Assembly: GCA_964460655.1 (NCBI GenBank)
Contig: CAYWSH010000029.1
Coordinates: forward strand, 1 to 29,548
Source: CAVUAF01 sp964460655
GTDB taxonomy: Bacteria; Acidobacteriota; Terriglobia; Terriglobales; Acidobacteriaceae
DNA length: 29,548 nt
Direction: 5' to 3'
Below, piece after piece: positions 1 to 6,259 of the stretch. Numbering within the stretch: the stretch's first letter is position 1; each line of letters opens with the position of its first letter. The notes under the pieces were generated by a model. That model searched no databases. It saw nothing but the letters and a program-made list of their open reading frames with translations, and was not told where the DNA came from. Position numbers and translations under genes: made by a program.

Positions 1-2114
1 ACATCCCGCCGCACAATCTCACCGAGATCGTCGACGCCACCATCACGCTGGTGAATAATCCGGCGGCGCCGCTGGGCGAGATCCTGAAGATCGTCAAAGG
101 CCCGGATTTCCCGACGGCCGGCATCATCTATGGTCGCGGCGGCATTGCTGACGCGTACAAGAACGGCCGTGGCCGCTTCGTGATGCGCGCCAAGGCGGCC
201 ATCGAGAACATCGGCAAAGACCGCCAGGCCATCATCGTCACCGAGATCCCGTACCAGGTGAACAAGTCGACGCTGATCAAGCGCATCGCCGACCTGGTGC
301 TCGACAAGACCATCGACGACATCTCCGACGTGCGCGACGAATCGGACCGCACCGGCATGCGCATCGTCATCGAGCTGAAGCGCGGCGCCGAACCGCAGAT
401 CATCCTCAACCAGCTCTACAAACACACCGCCATGCAGGAATCGTTCAGCATGATCTTCCTCGCGGTGGTGAACAACCAGCCCAAGGAGATGGGGCTGATC
501 CAGGCGATCCAGCACTTCATCGACCACCGCGTCGACGTGGTGCGGCGTCGTACTGCATTCCTGCTGGAGCGGGCGCGCGAACGCGAGCACATCCTGGAAG
601 GCTATGAGCTGGCGCTCGACCACCTGGACAACGTCATCAGCATCATCCGCGGCAGCCAGAACCGCGCTGATGCGCGCGATAACCTGGTGAGCTACTTCGC
701 CGGCAAGACCATCGACGTCAATATCGGCGGCAAGAAGTCCAGCGTTTCGACGCGTAAGAAACCCGAGAAGCCGTTCAGCGCGCGCCAAGCCGATGCCATC
801 CTCGAACTGCAACTGCATCGCTTGACGCGGCTCTCGATCGACGAGATCACCAACGAGCTGAAGGCCGTGCGCGAATCGATCGCTGACTTTGAATCCATCC
901 TCGCGTCCGAAAAGAAACTCCGCGGCGTCATCATCAAGGAGATGGAAGAGGTCAAGAAGAACTACGGCGACGAACGCCGCACCCAGATCCTCGATGAGAC
1001 CGCCGAGATACAGCTCGAAGACCTCATCGCCGACGAGCAGGTGGCGGTCACCGTCTCGCACTCGGGCTACCTGAAGCGCACGCCGGTCTCGACCTATCGC
1101 CAGCAGCGCCGCGGCGGCACCGGCCGCACCGGCATGAAGACGCGCGACGAAGATTTCGTCGAGCGCCTCATCATCGCAAGCACGCACGCCTACCTGCTGG
1201 TCTTTACCAACACCGGCCGCGTGTACTGGCTCAAGGTCTACGAAGTGCCCGACGTCGGTCCTGCCGGCAAAGGCAAGCACATCGGGAACCTGGTGGCGCT
1301 GCAGCCGGGCGAGAACGTGTGCGCCATCCTGAACGTCCGTGATCTCGAAGAAGAGACGAAGTTCGTTTTCTTCGCCACGCGCAACGGCACCGTAAAGAAG
1401 ACGCCGCTCATCGACTTCTCGAACGTGATGTCGCGCGGCATCATCGCCATCGGAGTCGACAAAGGTGACGAACTCGTGGCCGCCCGCATCACCGACGGCC
1501 AGCAGGTCGTCTTCCTCGCCTCGCACGAAGGCATGGCCATCCGCTTCGACGAAGAAGATGTCCGCCCCATGGGCCGCCCCGCCTACGGCGTCCGCGGCAT
1601 GGACCTCGAAGAGAAAGACTACGTCGTCGGCATGGCGCTCACGCCGAAGCAGAACGGCAACGGCAAGCCGAACGGCGGGAGCGCCGGCGTCTCGCCGGCA
1701 AAGAAGGCCAAGGACCAAGGACCAACGACCAACGCCGTGGCCCCTGAGGGCATGAACGAATCCGGCGAGATCGTCAGCGACCTCGTCCTTTCCGTCACCG
1801 AGAACGGCTACGGCAAGCGCACGCCGGTCTCCGAATACCGCCTGCAATCACGCGGCGGCAAGGGCGTCATCAACGTCAAGACGACAGAGCGCAACGGCAA
1901 AGTCCGCTCCATCCTGCTGGTGCACGAAGACTCGGAGCTGATGATCATCAGCCACTACGGCAAGATCATCCGCATCGACACACGCTCCATCCGCGAAGCC
2001 GGCCGCTCGACGCAGGGTGTTCGCCTGCTGCAACTCGACGCCGGCGACAAGGTGGCGGCCGCCGTCGTGATCCCGCCGGAAGAGAAAGACGGGAATGGGA
2101 CGCTGATCCAGTAG
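1..2114 (+). CDS. gyrA: DNA gyrase subunit A, 3' part (5' end outside window)
   Basis: Open from the window edge (reading frame from base 3) to TAG at 2112-2114. The first residues read IPPHNLTEIVDATI, a stretch that in GyrA lies after the catalytic tyrosine domain, so the active-site Tyr is upstream of the window. The tower and coiled-coil region follows, then the C-terminal DNA-wrapping beta-pinwheel. The GyrA-box is seen as QQRRGGTGRTG, and a later repeat reads LQSRGGKG; these support GyrA over ParC. Gyrase uses ATP with GyrB to introduce negative supercoils. Between two pinwheel blades there is an unusual low-complexity insertion (bases about 1650-1760) carrying the peptide AGVSPAKKAKDQG and an underlying perfect palindrome. 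A terminator follows 45 bases after the stop. The family call is very secure; the exact 5' limit cannot be seen. Confidence 0.96.
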   Translation, partial: IPPHNLTEIVDATITLVNNPAAPLGEILKIVKGPDFPTAGIIYGRGGIADAYKNGRGRFVMRAKAAIENIGKDRQAIIVTEIPYQVNKSTLIKRIADLVLDKTIDDISDVRDESDRTGMRIVIELKRGAEPQIILNQLYKHTAMQESFSMIFLAVVNNQPKEMGLIQAIQHFIDHRVDVVRRRTAFLLERAREREHILEGYELALDHLDNVISIIRGSQNRADARDNLVSYFAGKTIDVNIGGKKSSVSTRKKPEKPFSARQADAILELQLHRLTRLSIDEITNELKAVRESIADFESILASEKKLRGVIIKEMEEVKKNYGDERRTQILDETAEIQLEDLIADEQVAVTVSHSGYLKRTPVSTYRQQRRGGTGRTGMKTRDEDFVERLIIASTHAYLLVFTNTGRVYWLKVYEVPDVGPAGKGKHIGNLVALQPGENVCAILNVRDLEEETKFVFFATRNGTVKKTPLIDFSNVMSRGIIAIGVDKGDELVAARITDGQQVVFLASHEGMAIRFDEEDVRPMGRPAYGVRGMDLEEKDYVVGMALTPKQNGNGKPNGGSAGVSPAKKAKDQGPTTNAVAPEGMNESGEIVSDLVLSVTENGYGKRTPVSEYRLQSRGGKGVINVKTTERNGKVRSILLVHEDSELMIISHYGKIIRIDTRSIREAGRSTQGVRLLQLDAGDKVAAAVVIPPEEKDGNGTLIQ
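1683..1733. repeat. In-frame palindrome plus short tandem repeat inside gyrA
   Basis: GCCGGCG (1683-1689), loop TCT, CGCCGGC (1693-1699) form a perfect 7-bp hairpin. Just downstream, about 1706-1733, are degenerate 7-base units of the form AAGGACC / AACGACC. Both lie in the reading frame and encode a linker not expected between GyrA pinwheel blades. This looks like a dispersed repeat captured in frame; that origin is an inference. Confidence 0.6.
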
Positions 2115-2159
2115 TTGGCCGCAGATGAATGCGGATAAGCGCAACCCGAAGACTATGGA

Positions 2160-2190
2160 GCCCGGCCGCCCTCGGCCGGGCCTTCCCTTC
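2160..2190 (+). terminator. Intrinsic terminator of gyrA
   Basis: Perfect 9-bp GC stem GCCCGGCCG (2160-2168) / CGGCCGGGC (2173-2181) with a 4-base loop. A pyrimidine/T-rich run (CTTCCCTTCTTAT) follows. It starts 45 bases after the gyrA stop. The T-run is broken by C residues, so efficiency is uncertain. Confidence 0.7.
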
Positions 2191-2201
2191 TTATCTGGAG
2201 A

Positions 2202-2444
2202 TTAGCGCTCGTCCGGGTTGAGTGAAGCTGCAATTCCCAAGAACCCGAAAGCTACGATCAAGGTGATGTACGGCCAGAATCCGTGCCAGAACTGCGTGAT
2301 ACCGTACAAGACGCGAAACCACTGCGGCATATACCAGCCGGTCGCAATCGCCCATTCAATCTTTCGACGAGCCCACCATTCCAGACCGAACATGCCTGCG
2401 ACGAACATGGCCACCGCGAGAAGCGCACCGACGCGGTATTTCAT
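2202..2444 (-). CDS. Small membrane protein, function unknown
   Basis: 80 aa starting at ATG 2442-2444. Two hydrophobic segments are visible: residues about 6-22 (GALLAVAMFVAGMFGLEW) and about 55-74 (FWPYITLIVAFGFLGIAA). A Trp/Tyr-rich stretch lies between them (GWYMPQWFRVLYG), typical of interfacial membrane segments. There is no strong Shine-Dalgarno, only a purine-rich GAAAAG about 7 bases upstream. It is convergent with gyrA. The overlapping plus-strand frame has a composition unlike a protein, so the minus strand is preferred. I do not recognise a family. Confidence 0.6.
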   Translation of the reverse strand: MKYRVGALLAVAMFVAGMFGLEWWARRKIEWAIATGWYMPQWFRVLYGITQFWHGFWPYITLIVAFGFLGIAASLNPDER

Positions 2445-2600
2445 ACGCTGCTTTTCGCATAAACATCACCGCATGGCAAGCGTACTCTCAGTAACGGCCG
2501 CCCCAGATACAATCGCGACTCACGCCTCCGAAATCCTCGGCGCCTCGCCTCCGCCTCCTGATCGTCCTGCTGATCTTTCTGTTGACCTTCACCTGGGTGC

Positions 2601-2629
2601 CCCACACGAGCCGATTCTGCTCGTGTGGG
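2601..2629. repeat. Perfect 11-bp hairpin, terminator-like
   Basis: CCCACACGAGC (2601-2611), 7-base loop, GCTCGTGTGGG (2619-2629), followed by a T-rich TTCTATTCT. It could be a terminator on the plus strand or one unit of a dispersed palindromic repeat. No gene clearly ends just before it on the plus strand. Confidence 0.5.
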
Positions 2630-2658
2630 TTCTATTCTGAAGACGAATCCTCAGGCCT

Positions 2659-2733
2659 TGCCACCCAGCAACTCCGGCGCACCGAACAAGCCGGTCGCAG
2701 GATTGTTCGGTGCGCCGGAGTTGCTGGGTGGCA
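2659..2733. repeat. Perfect 31-bp inverted repeat with 13-base loop
   Basis: Arms 2659-2689 and 2703-2733 are exact reverse complements over 31 bases, with loop 2690-2702. This is far longer than a normal intrinsic terminator and has no T-run. It resembles a REP/MITE-like palindromic element. No transposase or flanking direct repeat was recognised. Confidence 0.85.
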
Positions 2734-2828
2734 GTCTTAGGAGGTCGGCCAAGCTGAAGGAAACCGGCGTAGGGAGCACCTTAGCCGCTGGCGGTGGCGA
2801 TGACTTGGCCATTCCCGACGACGCGCTC

Positions 2829-2857
2829 TTGACCCGCTGCCACGTGAAGCGTAACCT
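2829..2857 (+). promoter_or_regulatory. Candidate sigma-70 promoter for the 2899 gene
   Basis: TTGACC (2829-2834), 17-base spacer, TAACCT (2852-2857), about 41 bases before the ATG at 2899. The -35 is good and the -10 moderate. This is a pattern match only. Confidence 0.35.
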
Positions 2858-2898
2858 CCGGCTTTCCCAGCCAATTCAACTCGCCTCGGAGGACGCAA

Positions 2899-3456
2899 AT
2901 GGTCTCGATCACCGCTTTGTGGCAGCCGATCATCGTGGCCGCCGTCTTTGTGTTCATCGGCAGTTCCATCCTGCACATGGTCCTGCCGTTCCACAAAAGC
3001 GACTACAAGAAGATGGCGAACGAAGGGCCGGTGCTCGACGCAGTCCGCAACGCCACCAGTGGCCCGGGCGTCTACATGTTCCCGGCGTGCGACCCGAAGG
3101 ACCACAAGAACCCGGAGGTGCAGGAGAAGTTCAAGAAGGGCCCGGTGGGGATCATCACGCTGCGTCCGAGCGGCGCGATGAACATGGGCGCGTTCCTGGG
3201 GCAGTGGTTCGTCTATTGCCTGCTGGTGAGCCTGGCGGCGGGCAAGATCGCCGCCATGGTCATGCCCATGGGCGAACCGTACATCCACGTTTTCAAGGTC
3301 GTGTTCGGCGCCAGCTTCATGGCCTACAGCCTGGCCAATATCCCGAACTCCATTTGGACGGGGCAGCCGTGGAGCGTCTGCATCAAGCACATGATCGATG
3401 GCGCCATCTACGCCGGCTTGACCGCCGGAACGTTCGGCTGGCTCTGGCCGCGGTAA
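2899..3456 (+). CDS. Polytopic membrane protein, function unknown
   Basis: 185 aa. The ATG at 2899 is fixed by a strong Shine-Dalgarno GGAGGA (2888-2893) five bases upstream. There is an N-terminal hydrophobic helix (about residues 7-27) and a soluble segment with GPVLDAVRNATSGPGVYMFP. Three more hydrophobic segments follow at about 97-122, 130-148 and 165-183. It has the look of an integral inner-membrane protein that recurs as a conserved hypothetical in soil bacteria; I cannot assign a function. It converges on the Ubl-E1-rhodanese gene, with a repeat block between. Confidence 0.85.
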   Translation: MVSITALWQPIIVAAVFVFIGSSILHMVLPFHKSDYKKMANEGPVLDAVRNATSGPGVYMFPACDPKDHKNPEVQEKFKKGPVGIITLRPSGAMNMGAFLGQWFVYCLLVSLAAGKIAAMVMPMGEPYIHVFKVVFGASFMAYSLANIPNSIWTGQPWSVCIKHMIDGAIYAGLTAGTFGWLWPR

Positions 3457-3458
3457 AG

Positions 3459-3550
3459 CAGGAGTCAGGAGTCAGTTGTCAGGAGTCAGTTGTCAGGAGT
3501 CAGCGCTCAGCGGACTGCAACGTTCGCCGACTCCTGACTACTGACTCCTA
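3459..3550. repeat. AGGAGTCAG direct and inverted repeat block
   Basis: Direct 14-base units GTCAGTTGTCAGGA at 3471-3484 and 3485-3498, plus extra AGGAGTCAG copies. The reverse complement follows at 3530-3549 (CTCCTGAC, CTGACTCCT). The block lies between two converging genes, and the stop codon of the minus-strand gene (3548-3550) is inside its right arm. It can fold into a hairpin on either strand, so it may act as a two-way terminator. Confidence 0.7.
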
Positions 3551-4996
3551 GTACTTCGGCATCTTGGGATCGATGCGGTCGGCCCAGGCGAGGATCCCGC
3601 CGGCCAGGTTCTGCACCTTCTTGAAGCCGGCTTGCTGCAGGAAGCTCACCGCTTTGGCGCTGCGCACGCCGCTGCGGCAGTGGACCACGATGTCGCGCGC
3701 CGAATCGAGCTCGTGCACGCGCTTCGGCAGGTCGTTCAGCGGGATGAGATGTCCGCCGATGTTGCAGATCTGGTATTCGTGCGGTTCGCGCACGTCGAGC
3801 ACGAACACACCGGACTTCTGATCGAGCTGGTGCTTCAGATCTTCGACACTGATCTCAGGGACTCTTGATTGGGGTGTGGACACCGGTTTCTCCTCGCCGC
3901 GCAGGCCGCAGAACTCCTGGTAGTCGATGAGTTTCGTGATGGTGCGATGCTGGCCGCACGCCGGGCAGTCGGGATTCTTGCGCAGCTTGAGCTCGCGGAA
4001 CTTCATACCCATCGCGTCCACCAGCAGCAGGCGGCCGATGAGCGCGTCACCGCGGCCAAGGATGAGCTTGATCGTCTCGGTCGCCTGGATCACGCCCACC
4101 AGCCCCGGCAGGATGCCGAGCACTCCGCCCTCCGCGCACGAGGGAACGAGTCCCGGCGGTGGCGGCTCGGGATACAGGCAGCGATAGCACGGGCCCTGCT
4201 CGGTGGCGAAGATGCTCGCCTGGCCCTCGAAGCGGAAGATCGAACCATAGACGTTCGGCTTGCCGCTGAGCACACACGCGTCGTTGACGAGGTAGCGCGT
4301 GGGGAAATTGTCGGTGCCGTCGGCCACGATGTCGAACTGGCGGAAGAGTTCGAGCGCGTTCTCACTGGTCAGCTTCGTCTCGAACGTCTGCACATTGACG
4401 TAAGGATTGATGCCCGCCAGCCGGTCGCGCGCCGATTGCAGCTTGGCGCGGCCCACGTCGGCCGTGGAATGGATGATCTGCCGCTGCAGGTTCGTGAAGT
4501 CCACAACGTCGAAATCCACGATGCCGAGCGTGCCCACGCCGGCCGCGGCGAGATACAGCGCGAGCGGCGAACCGAGCCCGCCGGCGCCGATGCAGAGCAC
4601 GCGCGCCGCCTTCAGCTTCTGCTGACCCTCCATGCCGACCTCGGGCATGATGAGGTGGCGCGAGTAGCGCAGGATCTCTTCGTTGGAGAGCGTTGCCGGG
4701 TTCGCCGTCGTCGTGGTCGAGCCACCCGCGATCGAAGGGATGATCGCGATATTGTCGCCCGGCTGCACTGCCGTGTTCTCTTTCTGCAGGTAGCGGATGT
4801 CCTCGTCGTTCAGGTAGACGGCGACGAAGGCGCGCAGCTTGCCGTCGTCGGTGAACAGGTGGCGCTTCAGCTCCGGATACTGCCCGGTGAGTGCGGCGAG
4901 CGCCGCGCCGACGGTCGCGCCGCCGACCTCGACATCGGCTTTGCCGCCCGCGTACTGGCGCAGCGGCGTGGGGATACTGATGGTAAGGGCACTCAT
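3548..4996 (-). CDS. MoaD/ThiS-like Ubl + MoeB/ThiF-like E1 + rhodanese fusion
   Basis: 482 aa. The ATG at 4994-4996 has GAGAG-type Shine-Dalgarno upstream. Domain 1 (residues 1-92) is a beta-grasp sulfur carrier ending IPSIAGG, so the Gly-Gly that is normally the free C-terminus is internal (91-92). A Thr-rich linker follows (93-104). Domain 2 (about 105-365) is an adenylating E1: ATP loop GAGGLGS (137-143), zinc cysteines C270/C273 and C344/C347, and a candidate thioester Cys287 in PSCAEGGVLG, as in MOCS3-like enzymes. Domain 3 (about 380-482) is a rhodanese with active loop CRSGVRS (Cys440). Known homologues adenylate the Ubl C-terminus and load sulfur for thiamine, molybdopterin, cysteine or tRNA thiolation. 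Which pathway applies here cannot be told. The upstream JAMM peptidase could free the GG tail. Confidence 0.93.
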   Translation of the reverse strand: MSALTISIPTPLRQYAGGKADVEVGGATVGAALAALTGQYPELKRHLFTDDGKLRAFVAVYLNDEDIRYLQKENTAVQPGDNIAIIPSIAGGSTTTTANPATLSNEEILRYSRHLIMPEVGMEGQQKLKAARVLCIGAGGLGSPLALYLAAAGVGTLGIVDFDVVDFTNLQRQIIHSTADVGRAKLQSARDRLAGINPYVNVQTFETKLTSENALELFRQFDIVADGTDNFPTRYLVNDACVLSGKPNVYGSIFRFEGQASIFATEQGPCYRCLYPEPPPPGLVPSCAEGGVLGILPGLVGVIQATETIKLILGRGDALIGRLLLVDAMGMKFRELKLRKNPDCPACGQHRTITKLIDYQEFCGLRGEEKPVSTPQSRVPEISVEDLKHQLDQKSGVFVLDVREPHEYQICNIGGHLIPLNDLPKRVHELDSARDIVVHCRSGVRSAKAVSFLQQAGFKKVQNLAGGILAWADRIDPKMPKY

Positions 4997-5080
4997 GATG
5001 GCTCTCTCTAGAATATCAATTCTGCGTGGATAAATTGATGTCTTGTAACGCGAAACGATGCAGGACGGAATGCAGCAGGT

Positions 5081-5527
5081 TCACATTCGCGCTTCGACGC
5101 CGACCTCAAGCGGCTCGACCTCGAAGTGCTTGTCTTCTTCCGTGGTCCCGGCGAGCACGAACGCATTCGTGTCTTTGGCGCCGGTCTTCTCCACGCGCGT
5201 AATGACATAGGCGCATCCGAGCCAGTGCGCTTCCTGCAGGTCGGTCTTCGACCACTTCGCCGGCCAATCGGGATGAGAGTGGTAGAAGCCGACGATGTCG
5301 AGGCCCGCGGCGCGGCCTTCGCGCTGCAACCGGACAAGCTCCCGCGGATCGATGTGGTAGCGATCGTGTCCGCGTTCCGTATTGGTGTTCGTGCACGCGA
5401 CCGCGCGCTCCACGGTGCGCACATCGCCGGCAGCGCGGCCCAGCAATACGCCGCAGCATTCGTTCGGGTAAGTCTCGACGCCGTGGCGGCGCAGCGTATC
5501 GAACTCAGCCTGCGGGATCTTCAACAT
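5081..5527 (-). CDS. JAMM/MPN-domain zinc metallopeptidase
   Basis: 148 aa. All JAMM residues are present: Glu23 (PNECCG), His83 and His85 (HSHPDW), Ser93 and Asp96 (WSKTD), matching E-xn-HxH-x7-S-x2-D. Related bacterial proteins (Mec-type, QbsD-type) cut after the Gly-Gly of small sulfur carriers. I chose the ATG at 5525-5527 because the family begins here. The frame stays open upstream to 6079, but that extension overlaps the opposite gene and has no domain character. AGGGGA lies upstream, and a TACAAT -10-like box is at 5540-5545. The gene lies 84 bases before the Ubl-E1-rhodanese start on the same strand, so they probably form an operon, which suggests the fusion is its substrate. Confidence 0.9.
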   Translation of the reverse strand: MLKIPQAEFDTLRRHGVETYPNECCGVLLGRAAGDVRTVERAVACTNTNTERGHDRYHIDPRELVRLQREGRAAGLDIVGFYHSHPDWPAKWSKTDLQEAHWLGCAYVITRVEKTGAKDTNAFVLAGTTEEDKHFEVEPLEVGVEARM

Positions 5528-5785
5528 GGGATCCCCTGGATTGTACTGGAACCCAGCTTGCCACTCGCGCGCGGTTGCGCCCTGGACTAGGCTGTGTCGA
5601 GATGGCTGCGTATGTCCGCTGCGAACTTCGGTAACCTCGCGGAAAGCGGCTCCCCGTGCGGCTTTTGCCCATCTCTCCCCCAGGTCAGCTGGTTGCCGGC
5701 GTGCATGCGGCCGCGACTGTGGTTTATAAAAGCGTTCTCGATGAGGCAGTAAGGGCCGGGTCGGACGGCATCGCAAGAGGTGGTC
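5528..5785. other. Divergent intergenic region
   Basis: Lies between the divergent JAMM gene and the 5786 gene. I see TACAAT on the minus strand (5540-5545), 12 bases before the JAMM ATG, and an AT-rich TTTATAAA (5723-5730) that could be a plus-strand -10. No RNA gene or further open frame is convincing. Confidence 0.4.
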
Positions 5786-6247
5786 ATGGCAAAAGCATCG
5801 GTGGAACAACCAACGTACGAGCAGGCCGTGGAATGGTTCCGCGGCAACGGCTTCGACATCCTGGAGGCGCCGGGCACGCAGAACCGCGTCTTCCTGAAGA
5901 AATACAACGTCTCGGCGGCGATCGAGCGCGCCCCCGAGGGTGGTGTGAAGCTGTTCGCGCGCCCCGGCTATCTCATTGGCGGCGAGATCGCCAAGCTCGT
6001 CGACAAGGGCTACCAGAAGTTCCTGAAGACCACGAAGGCCGAGGTCCCCGCTACTGCCGACCACCTGAAAGCGTTGCACGACTTCGACCAGGAGCTCCGT
6101 ACCGCGACCGGTATTCCGAGCCTCTACAATGAAGCGCTCGGCAGCGTGAGCGACGCCTACGTCTACGATCGCGTGGAAAAGCGCGACGACCCGAACCGGC
6201 CGAAGCGTCCGTGGGAAGAGAAGAAAGAAAAGAAGCGGACGGCGTAG
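5786..6247 (+). CDS. Conserved-looking soluble protein, function unknown
   Basis: 154 aa (the frame also allows GTG at 5780). I chose ATG 5786 because AAGAGG (5775-5780) is then a Shine-Dalgarno with normal spacing, whereas it overlaps the GTG. No signal peptide or membrane segment is visible. The N-terminal half is a mixed alpha/beta sequence (YEQAVEWFRGNGFDILEAP). The C-terminus is a highly charged lysine/arginine-rich tail (PKRPWEEKKEKKRTA) that may bind nucleic acid or be disordered. It is divergent from the JAMM gene and converges tightly (12 bases) on the kinase gene. I do not recognise the family. Confidence 0.8.
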   Translation: MAKASVEQPTYEQAVEWFRGNGFDILEAPGTQNRVFLKKYNVSAAIERAPEGGVKLFARPGYLIGGEIAKLVDKGYQKFLKTTKAEVPATADHLKALHDFDQELRTATGIPSLYNEALGSVSDAYVYDRVEKRDDPNRPKRPWEEKKEKKRTA

Positions 6248-6259
6248 GGCGCCGGAAGA

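Larger units (their letters stand above)
2445..2898. other. Gene-poor stretch with two hairpins
   Basis: No convincing gene. One frame (about 2495-2737) encodes a hydrophobic run (LIVLLIFLLTFTW) but has no ATG or GTG start, so it may be a decayed gene end or chance. Two strong perfect hairpins sit at 2601-2629 and 2659-2733. A candidate promoter for the next gene lies at 2829-2857. Confidence 0.5.

Noticed and set aside
2218..2640. 140-codon plus-strand frame over the small membrane gene and hairpin
   Set aside because: No Shine-Dalgarno, odd composition, and it covers the hairpin at 2601-2629; the minus-strand 80-aa frame has clear membrane segments.
2495..2737. Hydrophobic frame resembling an exported protein start
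   Set aside because: No ATG or GTG start and it runs through the 31-bp palindrome; may be a remnant, but it cannot be supported.
3869..5011. 380-codon plus-strand frame opposite the Ubl-E1-rhodanese gene
   Set aside because: Composition typical of antisense frames; all catalytic motifs are on the other strand.
5528..6079. N-terminal extension of the JAMM frame
   Set aside because: Overlaps a gene on the other strand, is Arg-rich and does not match the family start; ATG 5527 is better.
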